A stretch of 30,580 nucleotides of DNA from an uncultured Eubacteriales bacterium (GCA_900549545.1 URPA01000017.1:1-30580); one strand, 5' to 3'. Shown: positions 20,350 through 27,331, numbered from the stretch's first letter. A program made the numbers and translations. The notes: a model not told the origin generated them from the letters alone.

Positions 20350-20419
20350 TCAGGCCTTGCGGACCTTGTCCATATGGCGGGTGAGGTCGAGCATCTTGCA
20401 GGAGAAGCCCCACTCGTTG
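20350..20419. other. Right attachment site (attR) within gap
   Basis: This 70-base partner of the remnant at 9946-10015 holds the last 22 codons and stop of gap. The core is 20375-20401. Bases 20350-20374 are inferred to be element-derived and bases beyond 20401 host-derived. All five differences from the left copy are synonymous. Confidence 0.85.
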
Positions 20420-21375
20420 TCGTACCATGCCATGAGCTTGACAAAGTTGTCGTTCAGGGCGAGGCCGGCCTTGGAGTCAAAGATGGAGGTATGAGCGTCG
20501 GTACGGAAATCGGAGGAGACGACCTCTTCATCAACGTACTCGAGAACACCCTTCATGGGGCCCTCGGAAGCGGCCTTCATGGCGGCGCAGATCTCATCGT
20601 AGGTGGCGCCCTTCTCAAGGCGGACAGTCAGGTCAACGATGGAGACATCGCCGGCGGGGATACGCATGGAGGTACCGGTGAGCTTGCCCTTGAGCTCGGG
20701 GATGACCTTGCCGACAGCCTTTGCAGCGCCGGTGGAGGTGGGGATGATATTGTCATAAACGGAGCGGCCCAGACGCCAGTTCTTCTTGGAGAAGCCGTCA
20801 ACAACAGCCTGAGTGGCGGTGGAAGCGTGGACGGTGGTCATCAGACCCTCGACAATGCCGAAGTTGTCGTTAAGAACCTTCGCCATGGGAGCGAGGCAGT
20901 TGGTGGTGCAGGAAGCGTTGGAGACAAACTGCATATCGGCGGTGTACTTCTCGAGGTTAACGCCGCAGACGAACATGGGGGTATCGTCCTTTGCAGGGCC
21001 GGACATGACGACGACCTTTGCGCCGGCATCGATATGGGGCTGAGCAGCCTCCTTGGTGAGGAAACGGCCGGTGCACTCGAGAACATACTCTACACCCAGC
21101 TCACCCCAGGGCAGCAGGGCGGGATCACGATACTTGTCATCGGAAAGGACCTTGACAGTCTTGCCGTCGACAGTGAGAGTGCTGGCCTCATCGTCAGCAA
21201 CGATGCTGCCGTCAAAACGACCGTGAACGGTGTCATACTTGGCAGAGTAAGCAAGCTGGCTGGCGGGATGACCCGGAGCGTTGATGGCAACGACCTCGAT
21301 ATCATCAGACTTGATGGCAGCTCTGAAAGCCAGAGAACCGATGCGGCCGAAACCGTTAATACCAACTTTGATCAT
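20350..21375 (-). CDS. gap: Glyceraldehyde-3-phosphate dehydrogenase, type I
   Basis: Glycolytic enzyme oxidising glyceraldehyde-3-phosphate to 1,3-bisphosphoglycerate, 341 residues, cytoplasmic tetramer. It has the nucleotide-binding GINGFGRIG (6-13), catalytic C156 in SNASCTTNC and H183 in TVHAS. The C-terminus YDNEWGFSCKMLDLTRHM is standard. The residue that normally contacts the adenosine ribose of NAD (Asp in AINDP/AINDL) is Ala33 (AINAPGH), so cofactor preference may be relaxed. ATG at 21375 is set by GGAGG 9 bases upstream. About the last 8-17 codons have been supplied by the integrated element without changing the protein. A promoter (TTGATT-18-TATTAT) lies upstream. Confidence 0.97.
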   Translation of the reverse strand: MIKVGINGFGRIGSLAFRAAIKSDDIEVVAINAPGHPASQLAYSAKYDTVHGRFDGSIVADDEASTLTVDGKTVKVLSDDKYRDPALLPWGELGVEYVLECTGRFLTKEAAQPHIDAGAKVVVMSGPAKDDTPMFVCGVNLEKYTADMQFVSNASCTTNCLAPMAKVLNDNFGIVEGLMTTVHASTATQAVVDGFSKKNWRLGRSVYDNIIPTSTGAAKAVGKVIPELKGKLTGTSMRIPAGDVSIVDLTVRLEKGATYDEICAAMKAASEGPMKGVLEYVDEEVVSSDFRTDAHTSIFDSKAGLALNDNFVKLMAWYDNEWGFSCKMLDLTRHMDKVRKA

Positions 21376-21460
21376 TGAAACATCCTCCAATAAATTAAAA
21401 TTGCAAAACAATCTATGTGCAGGCTCCATAAAGAAGCATCACATTGTGTTTACTGTCTAA

Positions 21461-21490
21461 ATAATAACATATAATATCAACAAAAATCAA
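21461..21490 (-). promoter_or_regulatory. Probable gap promoter
   Basis: On the minus strand TTGATT (21485-21490) and TATTAT (21461-21466) are 18 bases apart in an AT-rich stretch about 85 bases upstream of the gap start. The intergenic region 21491-21638 also serves the divergent kinase-like gene, but no clear rightward promoter was identified. Confidence 0.5.
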
Positions 21491-21638
21491 TATCGAAAGC
21501 TATGGATTTTGTACAAAAATGTGCTGAAAATTTCGACTTTTTGCCCCTTTTTTTAACTCTCATATTGTGTATTTTGTCGATTGTTGGTAAAATCAGCTTA
21601 TTATCTGACATATCGGACATCTGAAAGGAGCTTATTTA

Positions 21639-22685
21639 ATGACAACAGACATTCTGGCGCTGACCGAAGAGGCAGCGCTGCTCCTGCGACAAGGGAAAAT
21701 ATCTTTTGCAAACACCTCCGCAAAGAGCCTGTTCGGCGATGACTGCGTGGGCAAAAGCGCCCAGACCCTGCTGGGCGCGGACATTGCCGGCACCCAGGCC
21801 AATTCATTCATCGCCGGTATAAATCTGGGCGGAGCCAGCCGCATCGCCCGGGTTTCGCGCGTTGACAGCGGAAAGGTTGTTTTCATCTCCAGAGCCGAAT
21901 CCACGCCTGAGGCTCTCAACGAGCCTTTTCTTTACGCGCTGCGCAGCGGGCTTATGAACATGGGCCTGTCGGCGGATATGCTGCGCCAATGGGCGGAGGA
22001 GCACGGGCAGAGCGAGCTACTGCCCGCGATAGCGGGGTTGACCCGCAGTCAGTACGCCCTTGCAAGAACCGCCCAAAACGCCTCCATGCTCTTAAACTCT
22101 GAGGAGCAGGGCATTGACGGGGAGAAGTATATGCTCAATCTCTCCTCCCTGTTCTCGGAGCTGCTTGAGGCGGTGGGCCATCTCGTCTCCGGTGTGGAGC
22201 TGCGCGTCAATCTCGGTGCGGATATTGCCGCGCCCGTGGCCCCGGTTCTTATCCGGCGGCTGCTGCTCAATCTCCTCTCCAACTCTCTGACCCACGCCAA
22301 AGGCCTTGACCAGATAGGCGTGCGCCTGTCGGAGACGCCCGGAAGCGTCATTCTCTCCGTAAACGACAACGGCGGCGGCATTGAGCCGGAAAAGCTGCCC
22401 ACGGTGTTTGACCGCTACCGCCACGATTTCACCCTGCGGGACATGGGCGGCGGCGCGGGCATCGGCCTCTCCGTCTGCCGGAGGATAGCGGAGCTGCACG
22501 GCGGCGCGCTGCTGCTTGAAAGCCGCCCCGGCTTTGGAACGACCGTGCGCGTCTCCATAAGCAAAACCAGCCCACACATCTCCATGCGCAGTCCGGGCTC
22601 CTGGGGCAGCCTCAACCACGATGTGCTCATCGGCCTTGCAAACTGCCTGCCGCAGGACTGCTACGGCGTGAAGTATATGGATTAA
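21639..22685 (+). CDS. Histidine-kinase-like ATPase lacking the phospho-acceptor His
   Basis: 348 residues, soluble. The N-terminal part (1-90) looks PAS-like (QGKISFANTSAKSLFGDDCVG). The helical dimerisation region (about 95-150) contains FLYALRSGLMNMGLSADML, where a true kinase has HELRTPL; there is no His. The ATP-binding domain is intact: N-box NLLSNSLTHA (211-220), G1 VNDNGGGI, G2 GGGAGIGLSVCRRI. A C-terminal tail (SMRSPGSWGSLNHDVLIGLA...) follows. It may bind ATP and act as a pseudokinase or regulate a partner; no response regulator adjoins it. AAAGGAG precedes the ATG. Divergent from gap. Confidence 0.85.
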   Translation: MTTDILALTEEAALLLRQGKISFANTSAKSLFGDDCVGKSAQTLLGADIAGTQANSFIAGINLGGASRIARVSRVDSGKVVFISRAESTPEALNEPFLYALRSGLMNMGLSADMLRQWAEEHGQSELLPAIAGLTRSQYALARTAQNASMLLNSEEQGIDGEKYMLNLSSLFSELLEAVGHLVSGVELRVNLGADIAAPVAPVLIRRLLLNLLSNSLTHAKGLDQIGVRLSETPGSVILSVNDNGGGIEPEKLPTVFDRYRHDFTLRDMGGGAGIGLSVCRRIAELHGGALLLESRPGFGTTVRVSISKTSPHISMRSPGSWGSLNHDVLIGLANCLPQDCYGVKYMD

Positions 22686-22687
22686 CC

Positions 22688-22870
22688 TGAAAGCAAAGGC
22701 TTTGCCTTTGCTTTCAAAAAGGGGTTTCACTCCGAACCGCGCATTTTTGCCCAGCGTGGGAGGGCAAAAATGCACTCTCTCCGTGCAAAGTGTTTTTCCC
22801 GAGGTACATGCCCCCGGGAAAAACTTATTTTATCCGAACCGAAGCCCAGCGCCAGCGGGTTCGGTTCGGA
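22688..22870. other. Series of four hairpins in a gene-free stretch
   Basis: Four perfect stems follow one another: 22688-22700/22704-22716 (13 bp), 22741-22752/22762-22773 (12 bp), 22792-22801/22815-22824 (10 bp) and 22833-22843/22860-22870 (11 bp). None has a clear + strand T-tract. They may form the 3' end of the kinase-like gene or a non-coding repeat. Nothing else is visible up to 22985. Confidence 0.5.
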
Positions 22871-22985
22871 GAGGAAGATGACGCTGATGGATATGTAGCT
22901 TTCACCATGCTTGGCGGAAGCGAAATGTAATCTGCGTCATCTGACGAGCGGTTGGCGAACTCAGTGAGACTTTGTTTACAATCTC

Positions 22986-23021
22986 AAAAAACGATGCAGG
23001 CAAAAACCTGCATCGTTTTTT
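22986..23021 (-). terminator. Bidirectional terminator after the small secreted protein gene
   Basis: A perfect 15-bp stem (22986-23000 with 23007-23021) with an A/T-rich base gives Ts on either strand. Its right arm overlaps the stop codon of the leftward gene. Confidence 0.8.
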
Positions 23022-23430
23022 ATGCCGTCTGCTGCAAGATTGAGAAAATAAAAATATCTCCCGCGTCCATTGTGGGCGTGGCAAGGCGCAGCGGCTTGTC
23101 TTTTCGCACTAAAAAACGCGTCTGCTCACTCAGCAAATCGACATACGGGGCTTCTCTGCTGCTCATGGGTGCACTGGTTTCTATCATCACGGATTCAGAT
23201 GACATTATCAGCACCCTTACCTCTAAATCCAAGCAGCCGCCGCATGAAATAACATCGCCGGTTTTCACTTCACAGGTCTTGGTCTGCCCGGTCGGTACAA
23301 AGTCTTTTTCCCCCGCCCAGTCCGTTTGTTCAATCACAAGCTGCACGGTTTCAGGCGGCCTTAAGGTCAGGCCGACAGCCGCCAGCGCCATCAAAGCCAC
23401 AGCGGCAAGTATGCAAATTATTCGTTTCAT
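23020..23430 (-). CDS. Small secreted or membrane-anchored protein of unknown function
   Basis: 136 residues from the ATG at 23430, chosen because AAGGG lies nearby upstream; an open extension of 23 codons lacks a ribosome site. An N-terminal signal or anchor (MKRIICILAAVALMALAAVG) is followed by a compact extracytoplasmic domain with strand-like segments (VQLVIEQTDWAG; CEVKTGDVISCGGCLDLEVRVLIMSSESVMIETSAP; RFLVRKDKPLRLATPTMDAGDIFIFSI) and three cysteines, two in CGGC. No family recognised. It stands alone between two structured spacers; no operon partner is evident. Confidence 0.7.
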   Translation of the reverse strand: MKRIICILAAVALMALAAVGLTLRPPETVQLVIEQTDWAGEKDFVPTGQTKTCEVKTGDVISCGGCLDLEVRVLIMSSESVMIETSAPMSSREAPYVDLLSEQTRFLVRKDKPLRLATPTMDAGDIFIFSILQQTA

Positions 23431-23509
23431 CGTTATTCCCTTTCGCTTTTCCCTATCCCACGCGGGGTATTTCAGAGCGAAAATATTACAAACTTGCACC
23501 GTTCAATGC

Positions 23510-23712
23510 CTCCCCTGCGTAAGGCTGCGCCCGCAGGCGCGTTTCGGAGCGCAACCGCCGAAGGCGGCTCTTAGCGCGTAGATGGAGGTGGTTTGCGGAT
23601 TGCGCAAACCGGAGGGGTCGTTACCAACGCAAAGCTTAGCTTTAGTGCTCAGGACATCGTGCATTTTCAATCCCTCAGGCGCTCCGCGCCAGCTCCCTTT
23701 ACACAAGGGAGC
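23510..23712. repeat. MITE-like repeat, copy 1 (interrupted)
   Basis: Bases 23583-23712 match, in inverted orientation, the element at 24691-24827: shared pieces include GGTTTGCGGATTGCGCAAAC, then CGGAGGGGT, GTTACCA, ACATCGTGCATT and GCCAGCTCCC. The end piece CCTCCCCTGCGTAAGG lies at 23509-23524, separated from the body by a 58-base insertion containing GCGCCCGCAGGCGC. It is diverged and non-coding. Confidence 0.65.
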
Positions 23713-23767
23713 CTTGAATTGGCTCAGATTTTGGGTAAAAGCATTAACCCTGCACCGCACAATTCTT

Positions 23768-23825
23768 GCTTCCCCCTCTGGGTGAAGTGTCGAGACGCAA
23801 AGCGGCTTGACGATAGGGGGGGAGA
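23768..23825. repeat. Intergenic repeat related to the one at 5.97-6.03 kb
   Basis: Shares CCCCTCTGGG, a GAAGTGTCGAGACGC-type segment, GCTTGACGATAGGGGGG and the TCTTGCACC-like end with the unit near 6.0 kb, in the opposite orientation. Non-coding; adjacent to the 3' end of the S24 regulator. Confidence 0.55.
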
Positions 23826-23884
23826 ATGTCTTGCACCGGTTTGAGTTAAAGCAAGGCGCTCTCCTTTTGTCTTGGTGCGCAGTC

Positions 23885-24574
23885 TTACCTCAGCACCTTC
23901 CCCAGCACGCGCAGGGGAAGCTCCGGGGATATTATAATATCGCTGTATTCGGGGTTGAGCGAATGGAGCGCAAGCCCCTCGCCGCGGACGACAAGCTGCT
24001 TTAAATAAGCGCTGCCGTCATAGAGGAAAATGCCTATCTCTCCGGTCATCAGGCTGCGCTGCTGGCGCACCCAGACGGTCTGCCCGTCGTGAAACTCCGG
24101 CTCCATGCTGTTGCCGGCAACACGCACGCCGAAGTTCGAGCCCTCGGGCACCTCCGCGCCGACCTCTATCATCTCATAATCCTCGCCGTCCAAAAACTGC
24201 CCTGTACCGGCGGAGACGGCCAGCGAGTATAGCGGCAGGCAGCGCAGCGGCACCGGTTCCTCCTTTATCGGCGAATAGCGCCCGCTCTCGCGCAGAAGCT
24301 GCACATAATCAAGCGCCTTGCGCCGCCCCTCCTCATTGAGCCCGGCGAGGACACCCTCGCCCCCGCCCATGAACGCGCCCCGGATATCCTCAATCTCAAG
24401 AATGCGGCACAGGGCCAGAAACTGGGCGGCATTGGGCATGGTGGAGCCGTTTTCCCACTTGGAAACGGCCTGATTCGTCACGGGAACGCCCGCACGGGTC
24501 AAAATCCGGGCAAGCTCCGCCTGATTATAGCCCCGCTCCCTGCGGCGGGCTGAAATTATCGCGCCAATATCCAT
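23885..24574 (-). CDS. XRE-S24 (LexA/HdiR-like) transcriptional regulator
   Basis: 229 residues. The N-terminal HTH is visible in IGAIISARRRERGYNQAELARILTRAGVPVTNQAVSKWENGSTMPN. A C-terminal S24 peptidase-like domain has Ser156 in VAGNSMEPEF and Lys192 in AYLKQLVV, the catalytic dyad of LexA/CI-type autoproteolysis. The cleavable Ala-Gly is probably A122-G123 in LAVSAGTGQ. It is expected to repress genes until RecA-stimulated self-cleavage, like HdiR. ATG at 24574 is preferred, with GGGAGAGAG upstream. The target genes are unknown; no SOS or phage genes adjoin it. It is flanked on both sides by inverted copies of a MITE-like repeat. Confidence 0.9.
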   Translation of the reverse strand: MDIGAIISARRRERGYNQAELARILTRAGVPVTNQAVSKWENGSTMPNAAQFLALCRILEIEDIRGAFMGGGEGVLAGLNEEGRRKALDYVQLLRESGRYSPIKEEPVPLRCLPLYSLAVSAGTGQFLDGEDYEMIEVGAEVPEGSNFGVRVAGNSMEPEFHDGQTVWVRQQRSLMTGEIGIFLYDGSAYLKQLVVRGEGLALHSLNPEYSDIIISPELPLRVLGKVLR

Positions 24575-24690
24575 TATCTCTCTCCCGATGAGTGTTTTTT
24601 CTTCATTATACATGACATTGAGAGACTTTGCAAGGTGTTTTTATCTTATTTGGATATACTCGGTGCTAATTTTTGCTATTCAAAGGCTCA

Positions 24691-24827
24691 CCTGCGTAAG
24701 GGGAGCTGGCAGCGTAAGCTGACTGAGGGGTCGTGAATGCACGATGTTTTTAGTAAAAAGCTAATCGCAGCACTGGTAACAACCCCTCCGGTTTGCGCAA
24801 TCCGCAAACCACCTCCCCTTACGCAGG
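24691..24827. repeat. MITE-like repeat, copy 2 (intact ends)
   Basis: A 137-bp unit bounded by perfect 14-bp terminal inverted repeats CCTGCGTAAGGGGA and TCCCCTTACGCAGG. Inside are AGCTGGCAGCGTAAGCTGAC, TGAGGGG, CATCGTGCATT (complement) and a GGTTTGCGG/CCGCAAACC palindrome. It is non-coding and has no transposase, as expected for a MITE or REP-like element. No target-site duplication is obvious. Confidence 0.7.
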
Positions 24828-24902
24828 GGAGGCGCTGGAATGGCGCAATTATAGCATAAATGCAAAATTTACCCCTCCGGCGATGTGCCGGAGGGGATTG
24901 GT

Positions 24903-26228
24903 TCATATAGTCACGGTAAACTTGCTGCCCTTGCCGGGGGTGCTCTCCACGGTGGCGGTGCCACCGTGAAACTCGCTTATCTCCTTTACCATGGCAAGGC
25001 CCAGGCCGCTGCTGCCCTCACTGTCGCGGGCGACATCCGCCTGCCAGAAGCGCTGCCATATCTTGTCCTGGTCCTCCGGGGCGATGCCGATGCCGTCATC
25101 CTCCACCTCAAGAACGGCCTTATCGCCATCCTGCCGCAGGCTGAGCCGGACATGGCCGCCATCCCTGCCGTATTTATAGGCGTTTTGCAGGAGATTTTGT
25201 ATAACGCGGGACATGAGAGACGGGTTATAGCTCGCGCGGACGCCCGGCTCGATATACTTTTCAAAGCTGATGCCGCGCCTGTCCGCAGGGATAAACTCTC
25301 CTGCGCATGCCTCCACGAACTCGCTCAAGCCGTCCTTGCGCATGGGGTATCGGTCGGTGCCCTGCTGCATACGGGTAAGCCCCAGCAGATGCTGCACAAG
25401 CTCGGACATACCCTTACCCTGCTCCTCGATAACATTAATTGAAGAGAGAAAATCCTCCTTCGTTTCGCACTTGCGCTTTGCGCGGCTGCACTCGGCGAGG
25501 ATGACGGTTATGGGCGTGCGCAGCTCGTGGGATGCGTCGGAGGCAAACTGCCGCTCGGTGTTGAACGACTGCTCAAGCCGCTCAAACATCCGGTCAAAAG
25601 CATCACTGAGCCTTCGCATCTCCGTCGGCCCGCGGCGCATGGCGACGCGCTGGGTCAGGTCCCCGCCGTCGGAAATGGAGTTTGCGGCGGAGACAATGTT
25701 CTCCATTGGCTTGAAGGCCTTGCACGCGATGAGCCAGCCGCCGCCGAGCGCAAGAATCAGGATAGAGGGCAACAGAATACAGGTGAGGACAATAATGGTG
25801 TGCATAAGGCCGGAGCGGTCAGCCGCGGAGATGATGCCGCGCACCCACAGGCCGACAATGTCCATATCCACATATTCATCAAAGACGTAGTATTCCTGCC
25901 CGTCGATCTCAACCGAGCGGACAAGATTTCTCTCAAAGGGCAGGTCAACGCGCAGCTCCTGCGGGCAGGCGGAGAACTCCAGCTCCCCATCGTCCCGGTA
26001 AAAGGAGCTGTACACGCCGCGCTTGTAGACATCCAGATCATCCCACTCGAAGCGCCCGCGGTCAAACTCCACATCCCCGGCGTTTCTCATGACGACCTTC
26101 ACAAGCTGCTCCACCGGGTCATCGGACATGGCGGAGCCGTTCATGACCAGAACGAAAACCAGCAATATCGCCGAGAGGATAAGCACCATCAGCGCAAACC
26201 ACAGCGTCACACGCAGCTTTGCAGACAT
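24903..26228 (-). CDS. Membrane sensor histidine kinase
   Basis: 441 residues. TM1 (about 9-29, LWFALMVLILSAILLVFVLVM), an extracytoplasmic sensor of about 110 residues, TM2 (about 143-165), HAMP (KAFKPMENIVSAANSISDGGDLTQRV...), the H-box with phospho-acceptor H234 (SDASHELRTPI), N-box with N349 (NLLQNAYKYG), G1 VEDDGIGI and G2 SSGLGLAMV. All kinase motifs are intact. It is encoded four bases after the response regulator stop, and its ribosome site GAAGGAG overlaps the end of that gene, so translation is coupled. The signal is unknown. A PepSY protein diverges from the operon and may be a target or an accessory. Confidence 0.95.
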   Translation of the reverse strand: MSAKLRVTLWFALMVLILSAILLVFVLVMNGSAMSDDPVEQLVKVVMRNAGDVEFDRGRFEWDDLDVYKRGVYSSFYRDDGELEFSACPQELRVDLPFERNLVRSVEIDGQEYYVFDEYVDMDIVGLWVRGIISAADRSGLMHTIIVLTCILLPSILILALGGGWLIACKAFKPMENIVSAANSISDGGDLTQRVAMRRGPTEMRRLSDAFDRMFERLEQSFNTERQFASDASHELRTPITVILAECSRAKRKCETKEDFLSSINVIEEQGKGMSELVQHLLGLTRMQQGTDRYPMRKDGLSEFVEACAGEFIPADRRGISFEKYIEPGVRASYNPSLMSRVIQNLLQNAYKYGRDGGHVRLSLRQDGDKAVLEVEDDGIGIAPEDQDKIWQRFWQADVARDSEGSSGLGLAMVKEISEFHGGTATVESTPGKGSKFTVTI

Positions 26229-26232
26229 TAAA

Positions 26233-26901
26233 TCACTCCTTCAAAACCCAGCCGGAGCCCCAGACCGTGTGGATGAGCTTTTTTTCAAAGCCCGTGTCCA
26301 TCTTCTTGCGCAGGTAGCCCACGTACACATCCACTATATTTGTCCCGCCCTCGTAGTCATAGTTCCAGAGGTTATCCTCAATCATCTCGCGCGAGAGGAC
26401 AACGCCGCGGTTGCGCATCATATATTCAAGCAGGGAAAATTCCTTGGCCGTGAGGTCGATGCTCTTCCCGGCGCGCGTGACGCTCTTTGAGGCGGTGTCG
26501 ATAGTGAGGTCGGCAAGCGTATAGACGTTGGAGCGGTTGCCGGTGTACTTTCGCGTCATTACGCGGACAACGGCCATAAGCTCGGAAAAATCAAAGGGCT
26601 TGACAAGATAATAGTCGCCCCCGCTCTCGAGCCCCTCCACCTTGTCACTGACGCTGTCGCGCGCGGTCAGAAACAGCACCGGGGTGCTGTCCCCCTCCTC
26701 ACGCAGGCGGCGCACCATATCAAGGCCGTTGAGCTTTGGCATGTTTATATCCAGAATTATCACATCATAGCTCGCCGCGCGGGCATAATCCAGCCCGTCC
26801 AGCCCGTTAAAGCAGCTGTCAACGCTGTAACCCTCGTCCTCCATGGCCTCGCTTATTATGCGGTTGAGGTTTTTTTCGTCCTCGACTACCAGTATTCTCA
26901 T
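26233..26901 (-). CDS. OmpR/PhoB family response regulator
   Basis: 222 residues. Receiver domain (1-115): acidic pocket E7/D8, phospho-acceptor D51 (VIILDINMP), T79 and K101 (LVKPF). The usual GADDYL loop reads GGDYYL. A C-terminal winged helix follows: LTIDTASKSVTRAGKSIDLT, FSLLEYMMRNRGVVLSREMI and TNIVDVYVGYLRKKMD, typical of OmpR/PhoB regulators. First gene of the two-component operon. It probably binds the AATCTT repeats in the divergent intergenic region to its right, regulating itself and the PepSY gene. Confidence 0.95.
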   Translation of the reverse strand: MRILVVEDEKNLNRIISEAMEDEGYSVDSCFNGLDGLDYARAASYDVIILDINMPKLNGLDMVRRLREEGDSTPVLFLTARDSVSDKVEGLESGGDYYLVKPFDFSELMAVVRVMTRKYTGNRSNVYTLADLTIDTASKSVTRAGKSIDLTAKEFSLLEYMMRNRGVVLSREMIEDNLWNYDYEGGTNIVDVYVGYLRKKMDTGFEKKLIHTVWGSGWVLKE

Positions 26902-26930
26902 GGCTCTCCCCCGTTTTATTTTTTATGATT

Positions 26931-26992
26931 AAATCTTAAATTCAAAAACTAAGAGAATCTTTAATTATTTTCTTATAAATTCAGCATACAAT
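26931..26992. promoter_or_regulatory. Divergent regulatory region with AATCTTWAA repeats
   Basis: AAATCTTAAA (26931-26940) and AATCTTTAAT (26956-26965) are direct repeats 24 bases apart, followed by a -10-like TACAAT (26987-26992) for the rightward PepSY gene. OmpR-type regulators usually bind such tandem AT-rich repeats. The -35 is weak, consistent with activator dependence. Confidence 0.5.
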
Positions 26993-27025
26993 GCAGACAC
27001 AATAACTTGAACAGAGGTGGATATA

Positions 27026-27331
27026 ATGAAAAAATCTCTCAAGACCTTTATAATTATCCTCGTGGTAGTCGTCGTCATCGGGCTTTGCATCGGGGGCTAT
27101 TTCATATGGCGGCATAACAATATGTACATCGGCAAGGATGCGGCCATTGACATCGCCATAAGTGACGCCGGGCTCAATCCCGCGCTGGTCTATGACATAG
27201 ACACGGAGTTTGAGCATATCCGCGGCCACGCCTGGTACGATGTGGATTTTCAGGACCACGGCATGGAATATGACTATGTGATAGACGCCGTGGACGGCAC
27301 TATCCTCAGCAGCTCCGCCCAGCCGGATTAA
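27026..27331 (+). CDS. Membrane-anchored PepSY-domain protein
   Basis: 101 residues. An N-terminal anchor (FIIILVVVVVIGLCIGGYFIW) is followed by one PepSY-like domain: IGKDAAIDIAISDAGLNPAL, VYDIDTEFEHIRGHAWYDVD and YDYVIDAVDGTILSSS, with the typical AAIDIA helix and the DAVDGTIL ending. PepSY domains are thought to inhibit peptidases or to act in signalling at the outer face of the membrane. The ATG at 27026 is preferred to an in-frame GTG three codons upstream; AGAGGTGG lies before it. It diverges from a two-component operon, a common arrangement in which the PepSY gene is the regulator's target. Confidence 0.88.
   Translation: MKKSLKTFIIILVVVVVIGLCIGGYFIWRHNNMYIGKDAAIDIAISDAGLNPALVYDIDTEFEHIRGHAWYDVDFQDHGMEYDYVIDAVDGTILSSSAQPD

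Larger units (their letters stand above)
9971..20401. mobile_element. ~10.4 kb integrative element inserted in the 3' end of gap
   Basis: The boundaries are the 27-base identical cores in the gap remnant and in the intact gap gene, 10,404 bases apart. A tyrosine integrase lies 0.2 kb inside the right end. Contents: end repeats, unknown genes, a candidate replication initiator with paired sites, a decayed NUMOD4-HNH gene, an XRE repressor switch, a serine recombinase, an AT-rich envelope-protein cargo, and RHH and WYL regulators. No relaxase, coupling protein, type IV secretion or capsid gene was seen. It is best described as a small integrative element that may be mobilised in trans. Insertion restores the gap reading frame exactly and supplies a new terminator. 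The cargo is clearly more AT-rich than the host genes. Confidence 0.88.

Noticed and set aside
23503..23844. Small frames in the 23.5-23.8 kb spacer
   Set aside because: They coincide with the non-coding repeat copies; the same sequence in the other copy breaks the frames.
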